Both the position numbers and the translations under genes were made by a program. A stretch of 64,000 nucleotides of DNA, from assembly GCA_016703965.1 (NCBI GenBank), contig JADJBB010000025.1:806001-870000 (forward strand). Direction: 5' to 3'. Under the pieces are notes generated by a model. That model was given only the letters and a program-made list of their open reading frames with translations. It was not told the DNA's origin and ran no database searches. Shown piece by piece: positions 25,143-34,073 of this stretch. This stretch comes from Acidobacteriota bacterium. GTDB taxonomy: Bacteria; Acidobacteriota; Blastocatellia; Pyrinomonadales; Pyrinomonadaceae. Positions within the stretch are counted from its first letter, which is position 1. Every line of letters starts with the position of its first letter.

Positions 25143-26507
25143 TTACTTCCGCACCAGATCTTCGGTATACAGCTCGCGATAAACACGATAATTGTTCATC
25201 ACCTTAAATACGTAGTTCTTAGTTTCCGCGAATCCGATCTCAGCCGCAAAAATCCCGGGCTCTCTGGGCTTCGATCGGTTGAGCCAACGCAACGCATTAT
25301 CTTCGCCGCCGTTATAGCTTGCGGCTATCGCTTCGTACATTCCATTGAATTCGCGGCTCAGATCAGCGATATACTCGCACCCGATCGCAATATTGGTTTT
25401 GGGATCGTACAGGTCATCCGCCTGGAGCCCCGCGTAACCGGCTTTCTTGTTATATTTCAAAGCCGTGTCGATCACGAGTTGGAGCAGCCCGCGCGCCGCA
25501 GACGGCGATTTCACACCGGGACGGAAGCTGCTTTCCTGCTTCATGATCGCAAGCACAAATCTCGGGTCAACCTTCCGCGGCTTAGCAGCGGCGAGGACCT
25601 CGTCGCGAAACATAACGGGAAAATCCTTAGGCGAAACCTGAACGATCGCCTTGACCTGATCGGTCTTCGAATACCGGTCAGAGGCAAGCCCGCTGTAATA
25701 CGAGGTCGCGCTATCCGGGATCGAGACGTAGGTATTCGCCGCCTGTTCACGCTGCCCGGCTTTCTCGAGCGAGAAGGCCTTGAGGTACTTGACCTCATCC
25801 ATTCCGGTCATCGAGCCCGCAAACTTGGCCGAGAGCAGCATAGTATCTGCAGTCAAAACAGCGTCGGTCCAGTGCCCCCGATAGATATGCATTCGCAAAC
25901 GGGCGTGCAGAGCATTCGCCTCGGTTGGTTGGCCGGGAAATCTGGTACGGGTCCTGTCAACCCAGTCGTTCGCCTCGTCATACTTCCCTGCCTCGCGGAG
26001 TGCGTCGATGGTGTTCAGATAACTGCCGTCGATACGCTCTCCGGTCGGGTACATTACTGTGTACTGTTGGTAGATCTTCGCAGCCTCGACATTCTTTCCG
26101 AGCCTCACGTTGCAGGCACCCTTGAAATAGAGCCCTTCACGGCCGTCTTTGGTGGCAGGAAACTCACGGGCCACGCGATCGAGGAACGGGATCGCCTTAG
26201 CATATTCGCGTTCCCAATAGTACGAACGCCCAGTCATAAACAACGCTCCCGACATAGCGGGATCGTTCGGAAACAAGTCGAGGATCTTGGAGAAATGCCC
26301 CCGAGATTGCGGAAACTGGCGGTTGTCGAAATAGATCTGACCACGGCTCAGATGCTCGGCAGCGGTCAATGTTATCAGTTTCCCACTGGCATCGCGGCTC
26401 GCCTTGTCCTTCTCGATCACAGCCCGCAAGGCGGCATCCGAGGCCTGGGCATTCAGGAAGGTACACGAGAGAAAAATAGAAAACGCGACGGACAAGATGA
26501 ATTTCAT
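25143..26507 (-). CDS. Soluble lytic murein transglycosylase (TPR + SLT)
   Basis: 454 residues. Signal peptide 1-21; TPR-like helical repeats (about 40-300); SLT domain (about 310-430) with catalytic Glu in MKQESSFRP, then SPSAARGLLQL and a NIAIGCEYIADL...AASYNGGEDNALRWL segment, all hallmark. The enzyme cleaves peptidoglycan between MurNAc and GlcNAc to leave 1,6-anhydroMurNAc. The TPR front makes it like E. coli Slt70 in plan but shorter. A long open frame on the opposite strand is only its shadow. Divergent from the sugar isomerase at 26619. Confidence 0.9.
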   Translation of the reverse strand: MKFILSVAFSIFLSCTFLNAQASDAALRAVIEKDKASRDASGKLITLTAAEHLSRGQIYFDNRQFPQSRGHFSKILDLFPNDPAMSGALFMTGRSYYWEREYAKAIPFLDRVAREFPATKDGREGLYFKGACNVRLGKNVEAAKIYQQYTVMYPTGERIDGSYLNTIDALREAGKYDEANDWVDRTRTRFPGQPTEANALHARLRMHIYRGHWTDAVLTADTMLLSAKFAGSMTGMDEVKYLKAFSLEKAGQREQAANTYVSIPDSATSYYSGLASDRYSKTDQVKAIVQVSPKDFPVMFRDEVLAAAKPRKVDPRFVLAIMKQESSFRPGVKSPSAARGLLQLVIDTALKYNKKAGYAGLQADDLYDPKTNIAIGCEYIADLSREFNGMYEAIAASYNGGEDNALRWLNRSKPREPGIFAAEIGFAETKNYVFKVMNNYRVYRELYTEDLVRK

Positions 26508-26618
26508 AGGCGGGCCTCGGCGGCAGTCTCTACAGATTACCGATTCTTTGACGAGAATTCAAAAATCAGAGTTGCAGCCGATTTGGTTTCACAAAACCAA
26601 CACGCTAAAATCACCCTC

Positions 26619-27464
26619 ATGAAAATTGCACTCAACGGAGCAACCACGATGCACGCCGACCTCTCGACAGACATCCTCGCCGCCTCGGCCGCCGGATACG
26701 ATCTGCTCGAGATCTGGTCGGCAAAGCTCTATAAATATCTCGAAAACAAGACCGCGTCCGACCTGAAGGCCGAACTGCAAGCCGCAAATCTCGAGCCGTA
26801 TTCGATCAACTCGATCGAGCACATAACCTTTCGCACGGATGCCGATTACGCCAGGATCAAAGCCGAATGCGAACTGCTCTCACGCGTTGCAAGCGAGATC
26901 GGATGCCCGTATATCGTAGTTGTTCCGGGCAAATTGCCCGCCGATGCTACAAAAGAAATCATCATTGAGGAATCGATCCGGGTTCTGACGGAGTTATCTG
27001 ATATAGCAGCAAATCACGGCGTCTCGCTCGCGTTCGAGTTCCTCGGCCAAACAGATTGCTCGGTCCAAACGCTTGACTTGTGTAACGAGATCGTGGAGAA
27101 GGTTGCGCGTGATAACGTAGGAAATGTGATCGACTCGTTCCACTTTTATGCTGGAAATTCAAGCTTCGAAGCGATCGACCGCATGGATCCGAAGAAGCTG
27201 TTCATCTTTCACATCAACGATGCCGAAGATCTCCCAAAGGAGCAACTCACAGATGCCCAACGTCTGTATCCCGGCACGGGAGTTCTGCCGCTCCAAGAGA
27301 TGAAAGAGCATTTCGACAAGATCGGCTACGACCGCATGGTCAGCATCGAGATCTTTCGGCCTGAGTATTGGGCACAAGATCCGTTTGAGGTAGCGGCAAA
27401 AGCTAAACTCGCAACTGAAGAAACTCTCGGACTCGGCAAATACGCCGCGGGTGGTAGCTGGTAA
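26619..27464 (+). CDS. Sugar phosphate isomerase/epimerase (xylose isomerase-like TIM barrel)
   Basis: 281 residues from the ATG at 26619 (MKIALNGATTMHADL). TIM barrel of the AP-endonuclease-2 family with metal ligands in AFEFLG, DSFHFY, FHINDA and SIEIFRPEY. Members include inosose dehydratase (IolE), hydroxypyruvate isomerase and 3-dehydroshikimate dehydratase. TAA overlaps the next ATG by one base (TAATG), so it is translationally coupled to the Gfo/Idh/MocA oxidoreductase; such pairs usually handle inositol or keto-sugars. Exact substrate unknown. A longer frame from 25119 exists but covers the antisense of the transglycosylase. Confidence 0.85.
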   Translation: MKIALNGATTMHADLSTDILAASAAGYDLLEIWSAKLYKYLENKTASDLKAELQAANLEPYSINSIEHITFRTDADYARIKAECELLSRVASEIGCPYIVVVPGKLPADATKEIIIEESIRVLTELSDIAANHGVSLAFEFLGQTDCSVQTLDLCNEIVEKVARDNVGNVIDSFHFYAGNSSFEAIDRMDPKKLFIFHINDAEDLPKEQLTDAQRLYPGTGVLPLQEMKEHFDKIGYDRMVSIEIFRPEYWAQDPFEVAAKAKLATEETLGLGKYAAGGSW

Positions 27465-28435
27465 TGGATAAAGTAAAGATTGGAATCGTTGGAACCGGCT
27501 ACGTCGGAAATGTTCACGGCGGTATCTACGCCCGCGATCCGCGGGCTGAGGTTGCTGCTCTATTTGACATCATTCCGGAGCGTGCTCAGCAAACGTCCAA
27601 ACGCATCGGCGGCAGGGTTTGCTCGTCACAGGAAGAGCTGCTGGACAACTGCGATGCTGTTCTGGTCTGTGCCCCAAACAAAACTCACATCTCGATAGCC
27701 TCAGCGGCGATCGAAGCGGGAAAACACGTATTCTGCGAAAAGCCATTCTCGCTCGGGATCGAAGATGCTGCGTTATTGCTTGAACGAGCGAACGCCAGCC
27801 AAAAGGTATTTCAGGTCGGCCACAATCGGCGTTTTGCTCCGGTTTACACAACACTGAAGGAGATGATCGCCAGCGATCCGGCCCACTCAGCTCACATCAA
27901 AATGAATCGCGGCGAGCTGAAAAACCCAGTGTGGACCGGCGATGTCAGCGTGACGGGAGGCTTTCTTTACGAGACCACGATCCATTTCTTCGATATGCTC
28001 AGGTTTCAGTTCGGCGAGATCGAGGAACTTGTCGCCTATGGCTCGCAGCATGAATACCCTGAGATCGATGAATTTTCGATAATCTTCAAATTCAAGAGCG
28101 GTTTCCATTGCTCGTTCGCTTCGTCGTCGGATGCGAGTTGGCTTTTCCCGTTCGAACGGATCGAGGTGTTCTGTCATCACCGCACTATAATTACCGAGGA
28201 AATGGTGCGAGTGCTCGACTGCCGCGGAACCCATGCGGATTTTACCACGCATTCGTTCCACACTTTCGAAGAAGACCACCGCCGGGGCTTCCTACAGGAA
28301 GATGCCTCGTTCATCGATTGCATCCTAAACGGAACCGAGCCCAAGGTCACGGCGTATGATGGTTATAAGGCGGTCGAACTCGTCGAATCGGTCTATATGG
28401 CGATCAGAACGGGAGAAAAGGTTCGGTTTGATTAA
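27464..28435 (+). CDS. Gfo/Idh/MocA family NAD(P)-dependent oxidoreductase
   Basis: 323 residues. Rossmann start KIGIVGTGYVGNVH, cofactor/active motif CEKPFSL (the family EKP lysine), then GHNRRFAPVY and a C-terminal alpha/beta domain with the substrate His region ETTIHFFD. The family oxidises sugars or inositols at a ring hydroxyl. Coupled by one-base overlap to the sugar isomerase upstream, suggesting consecutive steps of one catabolic pathway (inositol-like). An arm of a dispersed repeat (AACCACGAAAGTG) begins right after its stop. Confidence 0.87.
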   Translation: MDKVKIGIVGTGYVGNVHGGIYARDPRAEVAALFDIIPERAQQTSKRIGGRVCSSQEELLDNCDAVLVCAPNKTHISIASAAIEAGKHVFCEKPFSLGIEDAALLLERANASQKVFQVGHNRRFAPVYTTLKEMIASDPAHSAHIKMNRGELKNPVWTGDVSVTGGFLYETTIHFFDMLRFQFGEIEELVAYGSQHEYPEIDEFSIIFKFKSGFHCSFASSSDASWLFPFERIEVFCHHRTIITEEMVRVLDCRGTHADFTTHSFHTFEEDHRRGFLQEDASFIDCILNGTEPKVTAYDGYKAVELVESVYMAIRTGEKVRFD

Positions 28436-28607
28436 GGATTAACCACGAAAGTGCGCAAAAAAACACAAAACGTGATCTTAGTTTTCCTGTCAGTTTTGCA
28501 TGTTTTTGCTGTTTCTTCTTATAGATCCTTGGTTACGGCCCTTATTTTAGGTTCCGACGATTTCTCTGATATTATTACTGCCGAAAGTCGATTGACTTGA
28601 TCTGGTT

Positions 28608-29069
28608 ATGAATACTTGTGCAAACTGCGGAAAATTGAACACGCCTGAAACGAACTTTTGCAGATTTTGCGGCACTAAGTTTCATATGGGTGCGCAGCCA
28701 ATGCCCGCAAACCCATACGACCACGCGGCTCCCCGGCCCTACGCCTGGAAGACAGACGAATTTCAAACTCAGAATGATGCCCGCAAAACGGTGCCGGGTT
28801 TAGATCAGACGGCTCAATTCAATCCAAACAACAGTAACTTTCGCCCGGCTCCACTCGCTTATTCGCAGCCGCAGCAAATCGCACATTCGTTCCGCTGTCC
28901 CCACTGTATGAGCACTTATATGCCGCGGATCGAACGAAAGATCTCAACCGCCGGCTGGATCACGTTCGCAGCCCTTCTTGTGTTTTTCTTTCCGCTTTTC
29001 TGGATCGGCCTGCTGATAAAAGAAGATGTTTTGATCTGCCAGACGTGCAATACGAGGATTGGCAGCTAA
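28608..29069 (+). CDS. Double zinc-ribbon membrane protein with LITAF-like C-terminus
   Basis: 153 residues. N-terminal zinc ribbon: CANCG...CRFCG (about 4-23). A Pro/Asn/Gln-rich spacer follows. The C-terminal part has CPHC at about 97-100, a 20-25-residue hydrophobic stretch (about 115-140) and CQTCN near 145: two CxxC knuckles around one hydrophobic segment, which is the LITAF plan known best from eukaryotic endosome proteins. In LITAF the hydrophobic segment is inserted in the membrane monotopically. Function in bacteria is not known to me. Its stop overlaps the convergent VWA gene's stop by four bases. Confidence 0.7.
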   Translation: MNTCANCGKLNTPETNFCRFCGTKFHMGAQPMPANPYDHAAPRPYAWKTDEFQTQNDARKTVPGLDQTAQFNPNNSNFRPAPLAYSQPQQIAHSFRCPHCMSTYMPRIERKISTAGWITFAALLVFFFPLFWIGLLIKEDVLICQTCNTRIGS

Positions 29070-30010
29070 CGATAATAGTAGCCTTTCGGATGCTCGATCT
29101 TGATCTCAGGGTTGGTACTCATGACCTGAACCTTATGATAGCCCTTGTTCATGTGGGTTGAGAGGTAAGTGATCGAGAACTGACGATTTAGAGCAATATT
29201 AAGCTCTCTAAAGAATGGTAAATAACTCGTTGGAGCGATCGAGCCTTGATAAAATGCCCTTCCGCCGGTTTCCTCCGATATTTTGGCCAGAGCCCCTTGA
29301 GCAGCGTAAATAAAGGTGGTGTTTCCATTCTCAGTTGTTGTCGTGGGTGAATAGAACGAATAAATTGCAACCCCTTTTCGCTGAGCCTTTAACACAGCCT
29401 GCTGAAGATCGAAACTCTGCGTAATCGAAGCAAGACTTGCTCCTTGCGAGGTATCCAGCCCGTCGGAGAATAAGAGGATCGCACGCCTGCCCGTCGGAAC
29501 GCCGTCAAAGCGACCAAGAAGTTCCTGAACTCCATCATAAGGGCTCCGCGGAGCAAAGCTGGAACTTCCGGAAACTATCCTCAACGATTTCGCAGCCTTT
29601 TCGCGATCATCGGTAAACCGCTGTACAACTTGCGGCGAGCCGCTGCGGGTATACGCAACCATTACTCGAGTACCTTCGGGTAATCCACGAATAAAATTCT
29701 GGATATCCTTGATCTGAAGGTTAAAGTTTGTCGCCAGATCTTCTTGAATTACGAACGCGATCGACATTGGCGATTCACTCACGCTGCGGATCGATAAAAT
29801 CTGCTGTTCTTCGTTGTCTTCCTTTACACCTAATCGATCTGCCTGCACATATTCCTGAGCCTGATTATCTCTGAGTTCCGCCTTTGTAAATATTGAGATT
29901 GGGATCGTGACTGTGCGAACCTTCTGCTTCTGCTCGGGCGTCTGTGCAGCGGCCGCGATAGCGAACATCGCTGTTATCACAATTGAGAATAGAAGCTTTG
30001 ATTTGCTCAT
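29066..30010 (-). CDS. VWFA-related exported protein of the Acidobacteria type
   Basis: 314 residues with a signal peptide (ends AAAQ). The domain plan, ILSIRSVSESPMSIAFVIQ, later LPEGTRVMVAYTRSG, ALLFSDGLDTSQGAS and GGRAFY, matches the VWFA-related set (TIGR03436) that is expanded in Acidobacteria. The metal site motif DxSxS is not evident: the position after AFVIQ reads EDLATN, so the MIDAS appears degenerate. C-terminal strand pairs (YHKVQVMS) are usual for the group. Role unknown; probably protein-protein binding in the periplasm or at the surface. Confidence 0.82.
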   Translation of the reverse strand: MSKSKLLFSIVITAMFAIAAAAQTPEQKQKVRTVTIPISIFTKAELRDNQAQEYVQADRLGVKEDNEEQQILSIRSVSESPMSIAFVIQEDLATNFNLQIKDIQNFIRGLPEGTRVMVAYTRSGSPQVVQRFTDDREKAAKSLRIVSGSSSFAPRSPYDGVQELLGRFDGVPTGRRAILLFSDGLDTSQGASLASITQSFDLQQAVLKAQRKGVAIYSFYSPTTTTENGNTTFIYAAQGALAKISEETGGRAFYQGSIAPTSYLPFFRELNIALNRQFSITYLSTHMNKGYHKVQVMSTNPEIKIEHPKGYYYR

Positions 30011-30140
30011 AAGATATTACGTTCCGTCAGTCGTTGACTGAATAATAATATATTTGTTAAAAAACGCTAAATTTTGTCATGAGGAAAGTCGACCGCCGGT
30101 TTCCGCACTTTTTGATTTCTTGCGCTAGACTTTAACTTCG

Positions 30141-30902
30141 ATGGGAATACACGACATCACACCGGCAGAACTAAATCGCGGAAGAAAGCTTGCTATCGGC
30201 GGCATCGCGGCCCCGCTGGCATTAACCGTTATTCCCGCGATCGCAACATTTTTACTGGTATTTCTTGCCGCGAGTGGTCCACCAGTAGCCGCAGTTATCT
30301 TCTTTGTCGGAATGATCGTAACTGCACTCGGTTTTTTATCGGGTTTGATAATCTCCGGTATCTTATTCGGGCGCCGTGCAAAATGGACCAACGAAATGAG
30401 AGAACGCATTGCGGCCGATGGCATTAAGGCTGAAGAGATCGGATGGTTTCGCCACGAACTCAAAGCCAACGAGAAAAAAGCCCTGAAAGCCGTCGAAGCC
30501 CGTGATCTGCTCCTCGCCGATGCTTACCGTGAAACACTTGCATCACGGCTAACCGCTACGCGGATAATTAAATCGTCGAAACGGGAACTTCAACTAGCAA
30601 AAAAACGACAAGGGAGTTTACGCCAGCTCAAAAGCTCGCGTGCGGAGGAATTTCAGTCAGAGATCGAGAAGGATGTCGAAAAGATCTCAAAGATCAATGA
30701 CGAAGCTCGAAACATGCTCGCTGAGGCTGAATCGCGGCTCCAGATGATCGAAGCTGCGGCTAGGCGACAAGGCGGACTTGCCGATTCGGAGCTAGCCTTG
30801 AAAAAACTCTCGGCCCGATCCTCCGAGCTTCCACTTGCTCTCGAAGCCGCTAAAATGTCCGAAGAGATCAGGCTCGAACTCGAGAACGAAGAGATCGAAT
30901 AG
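30141..30902 (+). CDS. Membrane protein with long cytoplasmic coiled coil, unknown
   Basis: 253 residues. Two hydrophobic segments (about 18-45 and 50-75) with a short turn, then a charged, Lys/Glu/Ala-rich helical region from about 80 to the end, with heptad-like spacing. No enzyme motif. Such proteins often scaffold or sense at the membrane, but I cannot name the family. It ends 30 bases before the terminator shared with the minus-strand zapA/6S block. Confidence 0.65.
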   Translation: MGIHDITPAELNRGRKLAIGGIAAPLALTVIPAIATFLLVFLAASGPPVAAVIFFVGMIVTALGFLSGLIISGILFGRRAKWTNEMRERIAADGIKAEEIGWFRHELKANEKKALKAVEARDLLLADAYRETLASRLTATRIIKSSKRELQLAKKRQGSLRQLKSSRAEEFQSEIEKDVEKISKINDEARNMLAEAESRLQMIEAAARRQGGLADSELALKKLSARSSELPLALEAAKMSEEIRLELENEEIE

Positions 30903-30930
30903 CCCCGCAGCGCACACCCGAGCAAAAACG

Positions 30931-30958
30931 AAAAAAGGCTGCCTTTGCAGACAGCCTT
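30931..30958 (-). terminator. Terminator of the zapA / 6S RNA transcript
   Basis: On the minus strand AAGGCTG pairs with CAGCCTT, followed by six T and a further T run. On the plus strand the same hairpin lacks a good T run. It thus closes the minus-strand transcript carrying zapA and the RNA below. Confidence 0.75.
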
Positions 30959-30974
30959 AATCAAGAAAAGATTA

Positions 30975-31150
30975 TGGCGAATGAGGACCGCGGAACCGTC
31001 AGGACGTATGAATTGAACCTGTTATTTACAGGTGGGTGGCTTTCTGCTCTTGCGAGCATCAGAGCCAGTGCCTATGGCGTTTGCTCTCGTGGAGAAACGC
31101 ACCGAAACCGGCATTAGCCTCCCGGCATTCATATGTTGGCTCAATTGTTA
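30975..31150 (-). ncRNA. ssrS: Probable 6S RNA
   Basis: Gene-free stretch directly downstream of zapA, the place where 6S RNA sits in many bacteria. Read on the minus strand: outer ends GAATG (31130) and CATTC (30983-30979) can pair; a stem TGGCT/AGCCA encloses GCTC-GCAA-GAGC; then CACCTGTAAATAACAGGTTC near the 3' half resembles the conserved CACCTT...GGTTCAAGG region of E. coli 6S RNA. Own terminator follows. 6S RNA binds sigma70 RNA polymerase in stationary phase. Boundaries are approximate. Confidence 0.5.
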
Positions 31151-31312
31151 TATCGTCCAATAACGAGAACCGCAGAGAAAACCTTCGCCACTCTGGATAC
31201 TAGCATATTCGTCGAAAATCGGAAATGAAAATCGACGATTTTCAACCCGATTTAAATGAAAAATGGCGGACGTTTCCCCCCCCCACCAATCATCTCCATA
31301 TCTGGTCAAACC
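31151..31312. other. Spacer between zapA and the RNA gene
   Basis: Holds a hairpin (AAAATCG near 31215, GATTTTC near 31240) and a run of ten C at about 31278-31287. On the minus strand TATGCTAGTAT near 31210-31200 could be an extended -10 box for the RNA gene; weak. Confidence 0.35.
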
Positions 31313-31624
31313 TCAAGCCGGTTGAGGATCGGTTTCGCGGTATTTTAGAAGTCTGTCGAGCCGTTCAGAACATTCAGTACTGCGTATCCCGAGCTGGGAA
31401 TCAACCTGTTCCTGGGTGTGCTTTAACTGGTAATACTCGTCGGCGATGTGCAGGGCCGCGAGGATCGCAACCTTAAGCGAATCAACGGTCATTGTTCCTG
31501 ATGCGATCTCGCGCATCTTGGAATCGACGTAGCCCGCGAGGTCCTGAATGTACTCGTTATCGCCGTCAGACCTGATGCTGTACGTCTGGTTATAGATCTC
31601 AACTCTGATCGTCTGCTCTGCCAT
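31313..31624 (-). CDS. zapA: Cell division protein ZapA
   Basis: 103 residues. ZapA binds FtsZ and bundles its filaments at the Z-ring. Seen: an N-terminal strand pair TIRVEIYNQTYSIRSD, YIQDLAGYVDSKMREIA, DSLKVAILAALHIADEYY and then a coiled-coil helix, the standard ZapA order. It is 15 bases after the ZapB-like gene and downstream of pheT, a pairing often seen (pheT-zapA). Confidence 0.92.
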   Translation of the reverse strand: MAEQTIRVEIYNQTYSIRSDGDNEYIQDLAGYVDSKMREIASGTMTVDSLKVAILAALHIADEYYQLKHTQEQVDSQLGIRSTECSERLDRLLKYRETDPQPA

Positions 31625-31639
31625 TTGTTTTCAGAACTC

Positions 31640-31921
31640 CTATCGCCCGATCGCTGCCGCAACTTCGTCATCGATCAACGCCATGGCATCGAGCATTGCT
31701 TCAACCTTAAACTGGATCGCCTCTCTTTCTGAAAGCACCGCTGCAAGCCTATCTTCCGCAATTCTCTTCTCCGCGATCGCCGTTGCCGTGTCACGTATTA
31801 GAGCCTCAGCCTCGCGTTCGAGACGCTCCTTTTCGTCACGCATTTTCTTCGCGTACTCGATTGTGAGATATATCTTGTCCTCGAGGTGCGAGAACTTTTC
31901 CATGCCGGTCAAAGCGTTCAT
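31640..31921 (-). CDS. ZapB-like coiled-coil cell division protein
   Basis: 93 residues from ATG 31921, chosen because GGAGA lies eight bases before it; a TTG at 32005 overlapping pheT would add 28 residues without support. After MEKFSHLEDKIYLTIEYAKK the protein is one continuous helix rich in Glu/Arg/Ala (coiled coil), ending DDEVAAAIGR. Similar small coiled-coil proteins sit between pheT and zapA in many bacteria and are called ZapB-like; they link ZapA to other division or chromosome factors. Confidence 0.7.
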   Translation of the reverse strand: MNALTGMEKFSHLEDKIYLTIEYAKKMRDEKERLEREAEALIRDTATAIAEKRIAEDRLAAVLSEREAIQFKVEAMLDAMALIDDEVAAAIGR

Positions 31922-32001
31922 GCAGCGGTCTCCGATCTGTTGCCTGTGGAAATCATTATGTTGAGTTTTATTCGAAACTTCAAGTAATGTGTCAGCTTTT
32001 C

Positions 32002-34068
32002 TCAAAAACGTGGTTTGATACCCAGATCCGTTTCGAGCTGCCCGATTATCTTCTTATGCAGAACTTCAACTTCTTCTTCAACCAACGTCCGTTCGTCACT
32101 ACGGTATTCGAGTCTGATAGTTATTGAACGTTCATCTACCTCAAGACCTTTACCCTCGTAAATGTCTACAAACGCGACGTTTCGGCAAAGTTCATTTCCC
32201 TGTTCGACGATTGCCGATCGGATCGTTTCGAACTCCATTTTGCGATCCACAACGAAGGAAACGTCGCGAACAACACCAGGAAATTTCGCGAGTGGCTTAT
32301 ACGTGATCTGATCCGCATTCTCAGCTAATGCCGTTGAAAGGTTGAGTTCAGCTACATACACCGGTTGCTTAAATTTATACGTGGACGAAATATCGTCACT
32401 CAAACGGCCGATATACCCGATCGCTTTTTCGCCGACCATTATCTTTGCCGATTGTCCCGTTCGGAGATGCTTCACGTCAGCCGCAACAAATGTAGTATTC
32501 ACAATTTCGGCCGCTTCCAAAGCAACTTCGACAGAGCCTTTAGCGTCGTAAAAATCCAATTGCCGGCTGACCATCGCACGGCTCTGATTCACCTCGCCGC
32601 CCGTAACGACGAGCGCAAATGATTTCTGCTCATTCGGCAAACCGTCTTCACCCGCCTTCGCGGCAAAAACCTTCCCGATCTCGAAGAGCTTGATGTCGCG
32701 GCGCTGATGGTTCAAATTAAGCCGCACGGCATCCAGAAGCCCGGGCAGCGAGCTCGCCCTCATTCGGATCGCTCCCTCGATCACGGAATCGTGAAGCGTT
32801 ACGTAAGGTTCCGCGAGCGAATCGTCTATCAGTCCGGGAATGATCTCGAAAACGCCGTCGTGCTTCGTATCGATAAAACTGTACGAAAGAGCTTCGTCAA
32901 ACCCCGTATCGATCAAGGCCTGTCGCAGCCGTTTCTCTCGGGATTCGGTTGGTTGATATTCTCCCGCACCAAAAGCAGGCGGCAATTCCGAACCGATATT
33001 GTGGTATCCCGCATGGCGGGCAACTTCCTCGACCAAATCTTCCTCTATTTTAATATCATGCCGCCAGGACGGAGCAATGAACATCTGAGGAGCGGTCGCA
33101 TCTTCAGCGGAAATTCCCAAAGAATTAAGAATTCGTACAGATTCCGCGGGGCTAACATCCAAGCCGGTCAGCCGTAGAACTGCCGCAGAAATGTCCGGAG
33201 ACGAAACGCTGTGCGGAGTTCTTTTTGTCGGGTAAACGTCGACAAAATCACCAGCCTCGCCGCCTGCGAGTTCACAGATCAATTCAGTTGCCCGGTTTGA
33301 CGCGGCTGCGAGATTGTCTATATCTACGCCACGTTCGAACCGATAACTTGCCTCAGTTGCAAGGTTTAGCTTACGCGAAGTCGTGCGAATATTTTTCCGC
33401 TCAAAATACGCAACTTCAAGTAACACGTTAGCGGTATCGTCTGTGATGCTCGAATAAAGGCCGCCCATCACTCCGCCGATTGCGGCGGGCTTTTCTGCAT
33501 CGCAGACGACAACCATCGATTCGTCAAGTTTGCGTTCAACCTCGTCGAGCGTAGTTATGATTTCGCCGTGTTTTGCTTTCCGAACTACGATCCGATTCCC
33601 CGAAAGCTTATCCAAATCGAATGAATGCATGGGCTGCCCAAGCTCGTGCATGACGTAGTTCGTGATATCGGCAACGTTATTGATCGAGCGTTCGCCGATC
33701 GCTTCGAGACGGTCAACGAGCCATTGGGGCGACGGCCCGATCTTAACGTTTTTGATTATACGAGCGGTGAATCTATGGCAGAGTTCCGGGCAATCTATCG
33801 ATACAAAACTGCCGACTGAATCATTCGCAGTCTTTTTCTCGCGAGTTTGTAGAGGAATATTCTCAATAGCACCGATCTCACGGGCCATGCCGAGATGTGA
33901 AAGGCAATCAGGCCGATTCGACGTGAGATCGATATCCAGGACCAGATCATCACCGTGCGGATGAATTCCCTCGACAGCTAAACCCACACTAGTGAGCTTT
34001 TTACCAAGCTCATCAGCGGAGAGATCGATATCGATCAGATCTTTAAGCCAGTTATAACTAATGTTCAT
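32002..34068 (-). CDS. pheT: Phenylalanine-tRNA ligase beta subunit lacking the EMAP/tRNA-binding domain
   Basis: 688 residues, about 100 short of usual PheT (about 790). The start MNISYNWLKDLIDI is normal, but after LTSVGLAVEGIHPHG it jumps directly to DDLVLDIDLTSNRPDCLSHLG, so the OB-fold EMAP domain normally at about 40-150 is absent. B3/B4 editing region, B5, the catalytic-like core (FEIGKVF) and the C-terminal anticodon-binding fold (KFPGVVRDVSFVVD, RLEYRS) are present. It pairs with PheS to charge tRNA-Phe. Six bases separate it from the small membrane ORF upstream, in one operon with pheS. Confidence 0.92.
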   Translation of the reverse strand: MNISYNWLKDLIDIDLSADELGKKLTSVGLAVEGIHPHGDDLVLDIDLTSNRPDCLSHLGMAREIGAIENIPLQTREKKTANDSVGSFVSIDCPELCHRFTARIIKNVKIGPSPQWLVDRLEAIGERSINNVADITNYVMHELGQPMHSFDLDKLSGNRIVVRKAKHGEIITTLDEVERKLDESMVVVCDAEKPAAIGGVMGGLYSSITDDTANVLLEVAYFERKNIRTTSRKLNLATEASYRFERGVDIDNLAAASNRATELICELAGGEAGDFVDVYPTKRTPHSVSSPDISAAVLRLTGLDVSPAESVRILNSLGISAEDATAPQMFIAPSWRHDIKIEEDLVEEVARHAGYHNIGSELPPAFGAGEYQPTESREKRLRQALIDTGFDEALSYSFIDTKHDGVFEIIPGLIDDSLAEPYVTLHDSVIEGAIRMRASSLPGLLDAVRLNLNHQRRDIKLFEIGKVFAAKAGEDGLPNEQKSFALVVTGGEVNQSRAMVSRQLDFYDAKGSVEVALEAAEIVNTTFVAADVKHLRTGQSAKIMVGEKAIGYIGRLSDDISSTYKFKQPVYVAELNLSTALAENADQITYKPLAKFPGVVRDVSFVVDRKMEFETIRSAIVEQGNELCRNVAFVDIYEGKGLEVDERSITIRLEYRSDERTLVEEEVEVLHKKIIGQLETDLGIKPRF

Positions 34069-34073
34069 TACAA

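Noticed and set aside
25119..26618. First 500 codons of a 781-codon plus-strand frame ending in the sugar isomerase
   Set aside because: They are the exact antisense of the lytic transglycosylase; the isomerase has its own good ATG at 26619.
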